Below, one piece after another: positions 44,701 through 55,047 of a stretch of DNA of 64,000 nt. Position numbers and translations under genes: made by a program. Under the pieces are notes generated by a model that saw nothing but the letters and a program-made list of their open reading frames with translations, ran no database searches and was not told the DNA's origin. The DNA comes from Skeletonema tropicum. Lineage: Eukaryota; Bacillariophyta; Thalassiosirophyceae; Thalassiosirales; Thalassiosiraceae. The stretch lies in assembly GCA_037178625.1 (NCBI GenBank), contig CM074127.1, positions 1,984,001-2,048,000 on the forward strand, in the 5' to 3' direction. Each line of letters starts with the position of its first letter. Position 1 is the stretch's first letter.

Positions 44701-45664
44701 CGTGACCTTGGTGAAGTGAGTAGACAATGAATCATTTATTATTCGCCCTGTACGAAACAAAAATGCTAATCCTCGTTTACTCTAACTTTAGTTCGTCGAG
44801 GGGAAAGAAAACATGGGTATTGCTCTAGAACGCGAGCTCGAGGATGACGAAGAAGATGAAATTCTCAAAGTAGAAGAAGCTCCCGACGAAGCAGAATCGA
44901 GGAAGAGAAAGGCAGAGAACTTGTTCGAGGACTTGCTTGATACAGATGACCTTGAACTCAAAGCTGAAATTGATGAATTAGTGCACGAGGAGGAAGAGAT
45001 GTTGATTGTGAAAGGCGACGATGAAGATCTCGATCCGGATACAGCTGACGGGAGAGAGACACCAGCACCACCAGTAAGCACTGCTGTAAACTCCTCTTCG
45101 AATTCAGGCGCCGAAAGATCTAAGCCATCCAACAATGCTATAATTCTACTAGACGACGACGATGATGACGAAGACAAGAAGGCTATGACATTCTCGATGG
45201 CAATGCAGCGTATGCAAGATGGAACCATCCAAAGATTTGAATCGTCCGTTCGATGTGTCTCCGAAAATATGAAATTTCGTGATATACGATACCCAGCCTA
45301 CAAATCTCTTGGTCTGTTGATGGTGAGTTTTGGAGGTAGGGTTTGTATTAAGGGATACACTACGCCGCAGGATGTGAAGTACGAGAGTTTGAATAGGCCT
45401 CAAATTGGAGCAATCATTATTGCTGTGAACGAAGTGGTAATCCCTCAAAACGCAAACTTTTCCAAGGTTTTAGCATATATGAGGAAATTGGTAATGCAGG
45501 GGCCTCTGACGCTAGTATTTGCTGAAGATAAGGAGTTCATGCCTTGGTTCAAGAAGGTAATGATTCCGAGATTCGATGCTCAGCTTCAGGCCCGAAATCA
45601 AGCGAAGGCTCAAGCTCAGAACTCCAATGCAAAAAAGGAAGTGATTGATCTTCTCGATGATTAG
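41797..45664 (+). CDS. SMARCAL1-like SNF2-family ATPase with PDZ-like C-terminal domain, three exons
   Basis: Exons are 41797-44278, 44369-44715 and 44792-45664, giving 1,233 residues. The first 270 residues are Ser/His/Tyr-rich low complexity. A region with SRRKFILSLINLWEFTV and WRIPLGAYQALFSYL follows, then the SNF2 ATPase: Walker A DEMGLGKT starting at D482, Walker B DESH starting at D605 (DESH instead of DEAH), SGTPALAKP, and in exon 2 motif VI QAEDRCHRIGQ. The brief insertion-free helicase layout and QRGGVEFIIEKEGKALLADEMGLGKT entry match SMARCAL1/ZRANB3 annealing helicases that remodel stalled forks. Exon 3 adds an acidic stretch and, near residues 1105-1195, a PDZ-like module (GLLMVSF...GAIIIAVNEVVIP...GPLTLVFAED). 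A PDZ end is unexpected for this family. Confidence 0.85.
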
Positions 45665-46251
45665 ATAGCGATAGCCTTGGGCCAATGCTGTATTATTGTA
45701 TTATATTCATACTCTTATATTATATAAATGCCTATTACAAGCTAGCATGTGCGACTTCAGTAATAGGTAGAGGTTGGTCTCGTCTCGGTCTCGGCACTGT
45801 CCCGAGATTCGAGCCGAGACAGTGTCCGTCGAGACGAGATACCGGGACATCTCGAGATTTTCATGAAGGTTAGCAATGATAAAAAAGGGCAAAATTAACA
45901 AATAACTATCTACCATGGACTCTTTAGACAGCTTAGCACTCATTGTTCTGGCCAGCATCAATTGGATCCCCACTCTCATCCTTGTCCTCAAGAGAAGGAG
46001 GGAGTAGGAACTTCATCCCAATTTTTGCATCTCGAAATGCTCCGAGACAGAGGATGCCGAGACGGGACACCTGTCTCGACCCCAAAAATCCCGTCTCGTC
46101 TGGCCGAGACGAGACGAGATTTTGCCTAGAGTACGAAACTACAAAAGTAAGTACTTTCCTTCCAGAGAGACTGTCGCAATGTTGTCACTGACAAGTGCGA
46201 ACGTTGATGCGAAAATGTTGAGACGTACGAGAAGTTGCGAAAAAATAAGAT
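45665..46251. other. Intergenic tract with CGAGAC-rich inverted repeat element
   Basis: The short palindromic word GTCTCG/CGAGAC is densely repeated from 45778 to about 46120. The outer ends TCTCGTCTCGG (45778-45788) and CCGAGACGAGA (about 46104-46114) are exact complements, and internal copies can pair as well (for example CTCGGCACTGTC with GACAGTGT). This gives a candidate 337-bp foldback/MITE element. No clean target duplication could be read. No ORF is supported. Confidence 0.5.
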
Positions 46252-47903
46252 GGGTTCCCTCCTGGCCAAAACCACTAATTAGTGGTCATACGTAGGGGGT
46301 AGTTAGAGGACATTCTAACACCTCCCAAACCCTAACATTCAAGGAATACACCACCAAAGACCTCTACAACAGAGTCCAAGCCCAAAAATCCGCAATGAAA
46401 ACGCCCAAATAGAAGTAGAGATAGCTATATACACACCATAAAATCGCTATTTTAGTGACCACTAATTAGTGGTCGAGAATTATGTGTTGTTGTGTAATTG
46501 TTTATGCTTCCCCCAACAAACAGTGCACATGGGAACCTTCTTATGATATGTGGAGTAGGTTTTGACCTCTATGCGGCATGTGGCACGCCTATCCTTGATG
46601 TACTGTGTGCCAACCTTCTGCCGACATTTTGTAAAATCTGGCTTGAATTCAAGCACGGGCTTGACCGTCTAGCTCGCCTGTTGGGGCGAATAGGAGAGCA
46701 GGAAGCTTTCCTGCACTGCATATGATGTTGTTCTAACATTTACTTGGCTGATTGACGACGAAAATCACGTTGGGGTGGAGAATTCTCAACTCTAGTATGC
46801 GATATCTTGACACGAGAAGGGCGCAAATTAACGCAAATTCTGCTGAAATGAGGTGTAGGCGCAGGTTTAGCGGAGATAACAGCCAATCAAAGGATATCGT
46901 CGTGTACATTAATGTCGTTGTGGTCGCTGTGCAAGAGATCACCATCGGATTTGCATTACTTATTGGCCAAACATACATCATAGAGTGGTGATTTGGTGCT
47001 GATGGATGCCAATTTTTTTTTGGAAAAAATGCGCTACACCACAACCTGGCATCACCTGCAGCCGCCCTGTCATTAATTTGGACCATTCCACCAACAATAT
47101 TCCTATAATTAATATCATATGATGCTGTCTTTGTTTTTATTCCATTTAAAGCGGTTGATTTGTCGAATAATTATTGAATATTGCCATTATATTTGTGTCG
47201 ATAAATCGTCATCATCGCATCCCCGTCGCTTCAATTCATGTGAGATGCTAACCAAAACGAACTCTCTTGGGTAGATGGGCCGCTTTCCATGTCCCCATCT
47301 GTAGATAGGTTGGCCGCTTTGGGTAGGGATCGTTGTTTTCGAGTAGAATACCGTCGTATGTCGACTGCAAATAACTTTGCATGGTGGTTGGGACATCATC
47401 CGGTTGCCGGTGAAGTTTGTGCATGATTGTTGTAGGATCCAGGCCATCTCGATGCTCTTCTTCGACCACCTGGTTAGCCACTCATATTGTGACTGTTGTG
47501 GTATGCTTTCTGATGGGTAAAAGCATCTACTAAATGCAGATACGACGGCTCGTATGCTGGGCCTCTTTCGCCATGGTGATGGTGTGATGAAATGTGAGTT
47601 CTACGGGTGGCAACATTTTTGATATCAATTCCTACGTACCCCCAAGTTGAAGTTGCAAAACTTCCGAAAAAAACTCGTCGGCTGTTCGCCAAATTTGTCA
47701 GTAGGCTAGTGTTTGAACGTTAATAGGTTGGGCCCTCTCCAGGGAACACGTGAGATAATAGGTGTACGCCTTGTCAAGACATTGAAGAGGGTGCCACCTG
47801 AATTTGATAACGTTTGAGTGATTATAAGGGGGTCGTAGGAGATCGTAAACTGACTACTAATTAGTGGTTTTTCCGCTAATTAGTGGCCCCAGGAGGGAAC
47901 CCA
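46252..47903. mobile_element. Candidate TIR DNA element with CCACTAATTAGTGG palindromes
   Basis: The left end TGGGTTCCCTCCTGG (about 46252) is complemented exactly by CCAGGAGGGAACCCA at the right end (to about 47903), a 15-bp terminal inverted repeat. The trinucleotide AGA flanks both sides and may be a 3-bp target duplication. Copies of the palindrome CCACTAATTAGTGG lie near both ends (46272 and about 46459; degenerate copies at about 47857 and 47872). Minus-strand fragments of about 75-115 codons occur inside (for example around 47248-47481, PYPKRPTYLQMGTWKAAHLPKRV), but none resembles a complete transposase, so it is probably a decayed or non-autonomous copy of about 1.65 kb. End positions could be off by one. 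Confidence 0.65.
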
Positions 47904-48019
47904 AGAAGTAAATAACGATCGACAACAACCTTCATCGACACCAACCAGCAACCTCTCGCACAATATTTTTTTTTTTTTTGCTTCACATCATTAAGTACAA
48001 TAGCTCGCAAAGGAGGGAC
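47904..48019. other. Leader region with T-run
   Basis: The candidate TIR element ends only about 116 bp before the next start codon. The spacer contains a run of about 12 T (47967-47979). The element therefore sits in the promoter of the following gene. Confidence 0.35.
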
Positions 48020-49837
48020 ATGCAAACAACAGCCGCAGCAGCGAGCATCTTAGCAATGCGAGTCTCTTCGACAAAGCACCCGCAACGGAGGGTGGCATCA
48101 ACCTCAATCGGCCGAGTATCTCTTTCCACCATATTCGTCATTTTGCTATCGCTGAATTTCATCATATTCGTGGTAAACGTTTGGGTTTTCCTCCCAACAC
48201 CTGTAGACAACAGTTTTTCGGTGCCTACACGTCGAACGAAACCACACCGGCCTGATCCAGCTGCAGAGGTCTTACGGCAAGCTCTGCATAACTCAAGCAG
48301 AAAAGAAATACCCTATGATATAGTGCCAAAAATATTGCATCAATCGGATTCCTTTCATGGAGTTGTGCATCAACTTCCATCAATTCCGGCTAGGAGACGC
48401 ATGATCCCAAACACAGCGCCTCAAAATGGAGAGCCCTACGTTCCATTGGATGCTGTGAACGATTTGGACTACTTTTCAAAGTCTCGAGAGAGTGAAATAG
48501 AGGAACACCAGCCCCTATACCTTTACAACCCGATGTTGGTACCATTGGATGATGAAGTTCTTGATAGCACAATACTTGATGATTTATCGGTTGGTCAAAA
48601 CAATGCTGCTTACATAGGAGTCTACCGCGTGTCGAATTTCGGTAGGTTGCCCGTTGCCTTGTGTATATGGCTTATTCTTTACGCTCAAATACTAACAAAC
48701 TCATTCTTTTAAGCCAATTGCCACGGCCCTGGGAAGGGTTTACCAAAGACGTATGCAAACTATTTGGGCCTTGCATTACTTGATCGAGAATTGAATGTAA
48801 TTAAGGACCCAGTCAGTGGACAGTACCTTGATGTTGTCATTGACATAAACAAACATATCTGGGAAGCACATTGGAAACCTGGAAGCAAGAAGAAGAAGCG
48901 TACAAGACCGGGGCAGGACATGCAAGATTGTCAGATTCTTCCTGCTCGCCCTAACCAAAGAGAGAAGAGTGCTCAACTTGTTTTACTTTGTAATCAATAT
49001 GCGATACCAATAAAGCTCCTGAGACAGTCATCATCTACACCACCAAAACGTGATGAAAACAACGAACCTTTCATCTCCTTCTCCAATACGTATGGGAATG
49101 AGCTACAGCTGATTGCTCAGGAAAAGCCAAATTTGATAATATTCAGGGGAAAGAACTTGCACTACTTCAGTACTAATAATGGAAGTTTCTTGGAGGTGCG
49201 TCCCGGTGGTCCACATGAAGTTGCAGCAATCAATTTCACTAAATACCCATACGTCAATAGAGTATCAAAAAAAGGTTTCGAAGACGTGCAGCTCTTCAAG
49301 GCATCGGAAACCGAGCCAAACGCAACTTTTGTGACGAAAGCAGAATCTATGTTATACAGAAACAACACCTTTTTAATTGATCGAGATAGTGGATCTGCTT
49401 GCTGCGTGAAGATCAATTGGAAAACGCACGAGTCGGACGAGGGACGTGAGCTATTACTTGGATTCTCTCATCGGAAAACGCGAAAGGGGGTACCCGAACG
49501 GCTTAAATACTCATACGTATCGAGAGTGTATGCGTTTGAGCCAAATTCTCCTTTTAACATCATAGCTCGCAGTGGATACTTTTGTTTGGGATTCGCTACA
49601 GACAACGAAAAGAAGGAAAGCACAAACGAACAAGTACAAGGTGCTGCAAATAAGCAAAAGTTGCACTTCGGGAGGCAAGAGTTCAGTGAATGCCCAAAAA
49701 TTCATTTTATCTCTGGTATTGCAGAAAAATTAGGAGACGATGAAACTGTCATAGTATCATATGGCGTCAATGATTGTTATCCAAGAATGATTGAAGTGTC
49801 GAAAGAGTTTCTTGTGAGCTTGCTGAAACCACTATAG
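48020..49837 (+). CDS. Type II membrane protein, possible Golgi beta-propeller glyco-enzyme, two exons
   Basis: Exons are 48020-48641 and 48714-49837 (72-bp intron), giving 581 residues. One signal anchor at residues 34-58 (SLSTIFVILLSLNFIIFVVNVWVF) follows a basic N-terminus, so the bulk faces the secretory lumen. There are possible N-glycosylation sites (NSS, NNT, NFT). The C-terminal end CPKIHFISGIAEKLGDDETVIVSYGVNDCYPRMIEVS resembles the last blade of five-bladed propeller glycoside phosphorylase/hydrolase (GH130/GH43-like) proteins, and FANCHGPGKGLPKTYANYLGLALLDRELNVI earlier resembles a propeller strand block. I treat a carbohydrate-active role as inference. Catalytic acids were not identified. 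The gene ends 39 bp from the convergent methyltransferase gene. Confidence 0.6.
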
Positions 49838-49876
49838 AATGTTATAAGTGTTGAATGTATGTATCTATTCATTGAT

Positions 49877-50737
49877 TTACTCTTCCTGATATGGCCGCGT
49901 AGGTGTCATTCGCTGGATAGTCAAGTATTCATTATGCGCTCTTCTACGTAGCCAAGGGACTACCTTGATGCCATACAATTCATCCATCGTTTGGGATATC
50001 TGCTCGGGAAAGTTGTCATCTACAGTTACAACGTAGGCTACTCCGTGCGGAAATGCCAATAGTCTAGCAATCTGTGGAAGTGCTCGATCTATCACTACGC
50101 GGCCATTGGTTCCACCAGCCCAGCTAGCCTCGATACCACTTGATCCTACCTCCGCATCTGGGGTAGGAACATATGGAGGATTGAAAATCAATACATCTAC
50201 CTTGCCTTCCAATTGATCTAGAAGTTGTGATGCCAAATCGCACTGAACAGCACAAAAGTGTTCTGTAGAAATACCATTTGATTCAGCTGTAGCTTTTGCA
50301 ATGCGGATTGCATCTGGATTGATATCAGTCACATAATGAATACAATTTTTGTTGGTATTCGAGTTTGTTTCTTCTACACTGCTTTCTTTGTCATCACCAA
50401 GTATTCCGCGTATACGCTTCGCCAAATAGACTGTTGGTGTTCCCGTTCCACAGCCTATTTCGATAGAATACTGCATGTTTGATCGCAACATTCCACCATC
50501 GTCACCTTTGCTCTGTTCCATGGCATCGACATCATATCCAATGGCATCAATCAACAGATATGTGTCATCACTCGGCTCATAAACTCGATCGTAGTCTCGG
50601 TAAGTGTTAACCTTCAATGATGGCATCACCGCAGAGCGACACTCTTTCGCCCTACGTTCTGCGGCAGCATTGAGACTGGCATATTCAGCCGTCTTTGGCT
50701 CTTGATCTGCTGTTCGTAGTGGGTGGTGTTCAGCCAT
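49877..50737 (-). CDS. N6AMT1: HEMK2/N6AMT1-type protein glutamine N5-methyltransferase
   Basis: A 286-residue class I SAM methyltransferase. N-terminal to the fold is YEPSDDTYLLIDAI, typical of HEMK2. Motif I is EIGCGTGTP (residues 93-101). The catalytic NPPYVPTP motif lies at 186-193, and GIEASWAGGTNGRVVIDRALPQI follows, which is specific for the eukaryotic and archaeal eRF1 methylase branch. The protein with TRMT112 methylates the GGQ glutamine of release factor eRF1, and in some systems histone H4. An insertion of about 15 residues, rich in Ser/Asn, occurs after motif I (near 117-131). The 35-residue N-terminal extension is Ala/Glu-rich and of unknown purpose. Confidence 0.92.
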   Translation of the reverse strand: MAEHHPLRTADQEPKTAEYASLNAAAERRAKECRSAVMPSLKVNTYRDYDRVYEPSDDTYLLIDAIGYDVDAMEQSKGDDGGMLRSNMQYSIEIGCGTGTPTVYLAKRIRGILGDDKESSVEETNSNTNKNCIHYVTDINPDAIRIAKATAESNGISTEHFCAVQCDLASQLLDQLEGKVDVLIFNPPYVPTPDAEVGSSGIEASWAGGTNGRVVIDRALPQIARLLAFPHGVAYVVTVDDNFPEQISQTMDELYGIKVVPWLRRRAHNEYLTIQRMTPTRPYQEE

Positions 50738-50890
50738 GATGATGTTTTGAATGATGATAATATGCGATGGTGATGGCAGTGGTGGAGGGATATGAATTCC
50801 TACATAGGGCCCTACAGAGCGCGCAATTTGATTTCCCTATCCACCAAAAAAGATGATATTATGATGTTGTGATCAAGCAAGTCAGCTGCG

Positions 50891-52288
50891 ATGGCATCTA
50901 ACATAATGCGATTGATTGTTATCATGTCTTCAGTTGCATTGACGATGTCTTTCTCACGCCAATCTCTAGTGCGTAGCATCCGTCAAGTGACGAAGAAGCG
51001 TTCATGCTCCCGACCACGAACTTCTTATCTTTCTACAATACATCATCAACCAATGAATACACACCATCCAGCAAGCTTCATTTCTCCTCCTATGCGTGGC
51101 AGTAGCCTCACGCCTCCACTCAAATCACATATTCCTTCTGATAGGAGATGTGTCATGATGTCATCATCAACATCATCATCCAATGAAGATAGAACTTACA
51201 TACTTCGCTTCGATGGTCAGGTTGATAAAGTCACAAAAGATGCTGGGCTGGGAATGATTATATATGATGCAACCAATGGTTCTAAGCTGTGGTCGGGATA
51301 TTGCTTCATGCAGAACAAAGCACAAAATGAGATAACCAAGAATGTCGCTGATTACATGGCGCTGAATGATGGGCTGAGAGTCATTCAGTTTCTCTCTTCA
51401 TCATCTGGCACAACATTACCTCGAGTAGAAATACAAACCTCAAATGATATCATATCAAAACACTTGAATGGCAAATATCGTATAGCTAGTAAGGTATTGC
51501 TCCCTTGGTATGAAAAAGTTTGCAACCTGATTGAAGGAGCAGATGTCGCAACAGTGAAGGTTGATAAGGTTGAAACGAAAGTCGCCAAGCAAAATGCATT
51601 GTACGCAATAAAAGGAAGGGAGTCAGACAATAACTACAAAAGTGCAATGCTCGACATCTTTTCACCACTATCAAGTACTAGTTTAGATGACAATGAATTT
51701 CATTCTTCTACCTCTGAGATGACACCAAATAATGATGACAACATCGTTTCCACTCTAGAAGCACAGACAGATGTAGAACCTAATGTATCAGCTCACGAAT
51801 CATGGGGACCATCAAATGAACAAGCCGAGATATCGAATCCTCAATCAATATCTGCTGATAAAACTTATATTCTACGCTTCGATGGTGGATCACGCGGCAA
51901 TCCTGGAATAGCGGGCTCAGGTATGGTGATCTATGATAGTGAAGATGGCTCGGAAATATGGAATGGATGTCAATATTTGGGAGATAATTTGACCAACAAC
52001 GAGGCAGAGTATGCAGGCTTGATAACAGGATTACAGTGTGCGAAGTCATTGGGTATAGAGAAAATTGTAGCTCAAGGCGACAGCAAGCTGATTTTACAGC
52101 AAGTGGAGGGAAAGTGGAAAGTCAAGGCACTTCACTTGAGACAGTATTATGATGAGGCGATTTCGATGAGCAAAGAATTTGCTTCCTTCCAAACGTGCCA
52201 CATTGAAAGAGCAAGAAATGCGAGAGCAGATGAACTTGCAAACGAAGCGATGGATACAAAGCAAAGTCGAGGGTTTGACATTCAATAG
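50891..52288 (+). CDS. Tandem RNase H-like protein (degenerate plus active-looking domain)
   Basis: A 465-residue protein. The first 25 residues are hydrophobic (MRLIVIMSSVALTMSFSRQS) and may be an organelle entry signal. Residues about 99-215 and 322-450 are two copies of an RNase H1 fold. The second has all expected acidic residues: D in RFDGGSRGNPG, E in NNEAEYAG, D in QGDSKLI and D in RNARADELANEA. It should cleave RNA in RNA/DNA hybrids. The first copy has the frame (YILRFDGQ...MIIYDATNGS, SGYCFMQNKAQNEITKNVADYMAL) but lacks the E in NEAEY and the later D, so it is probably inactive and may bind the hybrid. Both copies start with YILRFDG, showing a clear internal duplication. Confidence 0.85.
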   Translation: MASNIMRLIVIMSSVALTMSFSRQSLVRSIRQVTKKRSCSRPRTSYLSTIHHQPMNTHHPASFISPPMRGSSLTPPLKSHIPSDRRCVMMSSSTSSSNEDRTYILRFDGQVDKVTKDAGLGMIIYDATNGSKLWSGYCFMQNKAQNEITKNVADYMALNDGLRVIQFLSSSSGTTLPRVEIQTSNDIISKHLNGKYRIASKVLLPWYEKVCNLIEGADVATVKVDKVETKVAKQNALYAIKGRESDNNYKSAMLDIFSPLSSTSLDDNEFHSSTSEMTPNNDDNIVSTLEAQTDVEPNVSAHESWGPSNEQAEISNPQSISADKTYILRFDGGSRGNPGIAGSGMVIYDSEDGSEIWNGCQYLGDNLTNNEAEYAGLITGLQCAKSLGIEKIVAQGDSKLILQQVEGKWKVKALHLRQYYDEAISMSKEFASFQTCHIERARNARADELANEAMDTKQSRGFDIQ

Positions 52289-52401
52289 AAGCAAGGAAGT
52301 ACAAAAAGTAAACAATGGTTAAGTATTGAAAGATCTATAATATATTTCGATGTGTAATATGAACAGGTGCGTATGCATCTCCAGGCGCCTTCAGCCTACA
52401 A

Positions 52402-53520
52402 TCACGTTGATCTTGTGTCTCTTTGACTCTCCAATATCTTCAGCAGCTTCCTTACTACCCTGCCGCTCTTTTTATTTGTTGCATCTGGGTTCAGCAAAAT
52501 TTCAATCTCCAACGCAATCCAAAACAAAAGCGTTGCAAAGAGGATATTCGCCGTTATGTTGATCCCAGCCAACCTCAATCCATCTTTTTTGTTTCCATAA
52601 TATAGCTCTCGGTTGTCGGATGCATGTCTTGCGAATAAAGAAGCAGCACCACAGAAGTTTAAAGCAAATGCACGTAGACAGAGTGAATCATCCCAAGATT
52701 CGTCACTCAACCTCATGAAATTGAGTGAAAGCCCCAGCGAACCAAATAATGCATTGCATATCAGCGTGCCCATTGGTAGCACCGAACTCTGAACCAATTT
52801 CGGTGTGATATCATCTGCAACTTTATTTCCTGTGTATGCACCACACACCGCAAATATAATTGACAATGAAAGTTGATTCCATTTTGTCGATGCAATCCAG
52901 AATTGCTTTCCCTCAATCAAGTCTTGTTTTCCTCCTCTGTCCAAGTAATCATACGATGCAATGATAAAAAGTATCAATAGCACCATGAATCGCCGCAGTA
53001 GAAGATGCGCTTTCTTTGCAAATTGATAAGATGTGTTTGTAATTGGAGCAGAAGATGCTATGAACTTCGCAAAATCACTCCCAAGTTGGACTGCTACAAA
53101 GGCGCATAATATTGAGACAATAATATATCCAAAACCAATTAAAAATGATGATCGTGAGTGGGCTATGGAAGCAGCCACGCTCACCATCCCAGCCCAGGAT
53201 GTGTAGGTGGACAAGAAACTTGCTCTCATATCTTCTGATATCAGATGCAATGCCTCTGATTTTGATCCATTCGGCATAGCCCCACCTGACTCCCATTCAG
53301 CGAAGAATCCATCTAGAAACGCTCCAGAGACATTTGCAATGGCAAGCACAAAATCGTAGCCTATAGCAGAGGATAGAATTGCCGTTTGAAACCAGACATC
53401 GGTTGTGCAAGTTGCTACTGCTGGCAAGAGGACAACCCAGATCCTCTGCGCAGGTGTGCGATAAATGTGACTCTTCTTGGTGTACTTCGCATCTCCATCG
53501 AGTGCTGGAATAGCTAGCAT
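52402..53520 (-). CDS. Fluoride exporter, FEX/CrcB-type two-domain membrane protein
   Basis: A 372-residue protein with about nine hydrophobic helices in two related halves. Each half contains pieces of the CrcB/Fluc signature: STYTSWAGMVSVAA in half one and LPMGTLICNALFGSLGLSLNF plus NFCGAASLFARHASDN in half two, where bacterial proteins have GTLxxNxxGS and GFCGxxTTFS. Eukaryotic FEX proteins are such fused dimers, export fluoride from the cytosol and sit in the plasma membrane. The long loop in the first half (FFAEWESGGAMPNGSKSEALHLIS) is not typical. The TTFS motif is altered here (STYTSW and ASLFAR), so transport activity is not certain. It diverges from the antenna gene at 53817 with 296 bp between starts. 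Confidence 0.7.
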   Translation of the reverse strand: MLAIPALDGDAKYTKKSHIYRTPAQRIWVVLLPAVATCTTDVWFQTAILSSAIGYDFVLAIANVSGAFLDGFFAEWESGGAMPNGSKSEALHLISEDMRASFLSTYTSWAGMVSVAASIAHSRSSFLIGFGYIIVSILCAFVAVQLGSDFAKFIASSAPITNTSYQFAKKAHLLLRRFMVLLILFIIASYDYLDRGGKQDLIEGKQFWIASTKWNQLSLSIIFAVCGAYTGNKVADDITPKLVQSSVLPMGTLICNALFGSLGLSLNFMRLSDESWDDSLCLRAFALNFCGAASLFARHASDNRELYYGNKKDGLRLAGINITANILFATLLFWIALEIEILLNPDATNKKSGRVVRKLLKILESQRDTRST

Positions 53521-53816
53521 CGTTCGTTTGGGAAGAAGAGATCACTACTAGATTGGTACGATACAGCCACTCTGCCGCATGCAAACCTTCAGCAAGCAAT
53601 CTTGCCTCCATTTTCTGGACACAAACGAGGGAGAGGGGAAGATGTAGAGAAGCCAAATCGTACCAAGTTCCTCCGTTCGTAGCTTTTCTTCGATTTGTAG
53701 ATAGCAGTATCGTATTAGTACAGTTTCTTACGTACAAAGATTTGCCCCCACAAAAACTTCAAGCCTCTCTCACGTGCGTAACACCCACGAAAGCACAACC
53801 TCAAGAGACCTCAACC

Positions 53817-54579
53817 ATGATGAAGACTGTATGCCTCGCTGCCCTTGCCGGCTCTGCCGCTGCCTTTGCTCCCGCTCAAGTGGTAAGTGTTTTTAATATT
53901 GTATCGGCCAGGATCCACCATTTTCAGGGAGTTTGCTAGCCGAAATTTCAATAAAGGAAGGTCCAAACCGATGGCCTCAAATGCAAGTTTCCTTAACGTT
54001 AATGTTAGCTCACCATCTATGTTTATCATTGCTCTTTATCTATTACAGGGACGCTCATCTGTTGCTCTCAATGAGATGTCCAAGTCTATCCCATTTTTGA
54101 CTGTCCCTGAAAAGCTCGACGGATCCATGCCCGGAGATATGGGCTTCGACCCCATGGGCCTTTCCGATATTCAGACCGATTTGCACTACGCTCGTTGGGC
54201 CGAATTGAAGCACGGACGTGTTTGCATGCTTGCCGTTGTTGGTATGGTCTGGCAAGAGTACCTTCCCCACCTTCCTGGTGCCGCATACGCCACCACTGAT
54301 CCTTGGGAGGCCATCACTTCCGTTGGATTCGGCTCAAACATCCAGACCCTTTTCGCTATTGGAGTTGTTGAGCTTGCCAACTGGGACAAGCATTATGTTA
54401 GTGACACAGCCCCCGGAGATCTCGGATGGACTGGCGGTATGTTGAAAAACAAGACTGAGAAGGAAATCATGAGGTTGAAGGAATCTGAAGTTGTTCACTG
54501 CCGTCTTGCTATGATTGCTTTCCTCGGACAAACCCACCAAACTTTCCTTCTTGGAAAGGGACTTCTTGACTTCAACTAA
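53817..54579 (+). CDS. Fucoxanthin-chlorophyll a/c (LHC-family) antenna protein, two exons
   Basis: Exons are 53817-53882 and 54049-54579, giving 198 residues. The first exon encodes the plastid presequence, with signal peptide and AAAFAPAQV cleavage motif, and the 166-bp intron follows immediately. The mature protein has SMPGDMGFDPMGLS, then helix B ARWAELKHGRVCMLAVVG with the chlorophyll-binding E and H/R pair, a middle helix, and helix C ESEVVHCRLAMIAFLG with E and R. The three helices and size fit an FCP/LHC protein of the thylakoid. I cannot separate Lhcf from Lhcr/Lhcq subfamilies from these motifs alone. The translated codons are strongly biased to C-ending triplets (CTC, GCC, ACC), as expected for a highly expressed antenna. 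Confidence 0.93.
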
Positions 54580-55047
54580 ATTCACCCTCTCAAAAAAATG
54601 ATTTGAAATCAGAAATAAAAGCATCGTGAGAGAGTAATGTAGGCTAGGATAACTGTGCTCACAAAGGTCAAATATATTGCTTCTGCGCGGTGCTTGTTGT
54701 CAACTCAATGACACAACTTAAATTCATTATCATCATGAAGCATGGTCCAGTTATAGATGGCCAGGAGAGCGCTACAAACATCCGAAACATTGTTGATGGC
54801 TCTAGTCATGAGTATAAAAAATAATAAATATACTCAATTTTGTGGCACAGTGAACTGTATTTTCTCTACCAAACTGCTTTCTATTACAACGTCATAAGAT
54901 CACAAATCGCTTCTGCTTTCTCCTATCCTTACACTGATGGATTTTATAGCAAACAGGTCACTACAATACCTTGTTTTGTTTGTAGCTACATAATTATGTA
55001 ATGCATTTTTATGTAGTCTAGTGACGAGCTATATATATTATAGAAGT
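54580..55047. other. Convergent intergenic region
   Basis: About 470 bp of AT-rich sequence between convergent genes, holding both 3' UTRs. I see no gene or clear repeat in it. Confidence 0.4.

Noticed and set aside
46498..47692. Several 70-117-codon ORFs inside the TIR element
   Set aside because: They overlap in different frames, lack recognised motifs and are individually no longer than expected by chance; listed only as fragments of the element.
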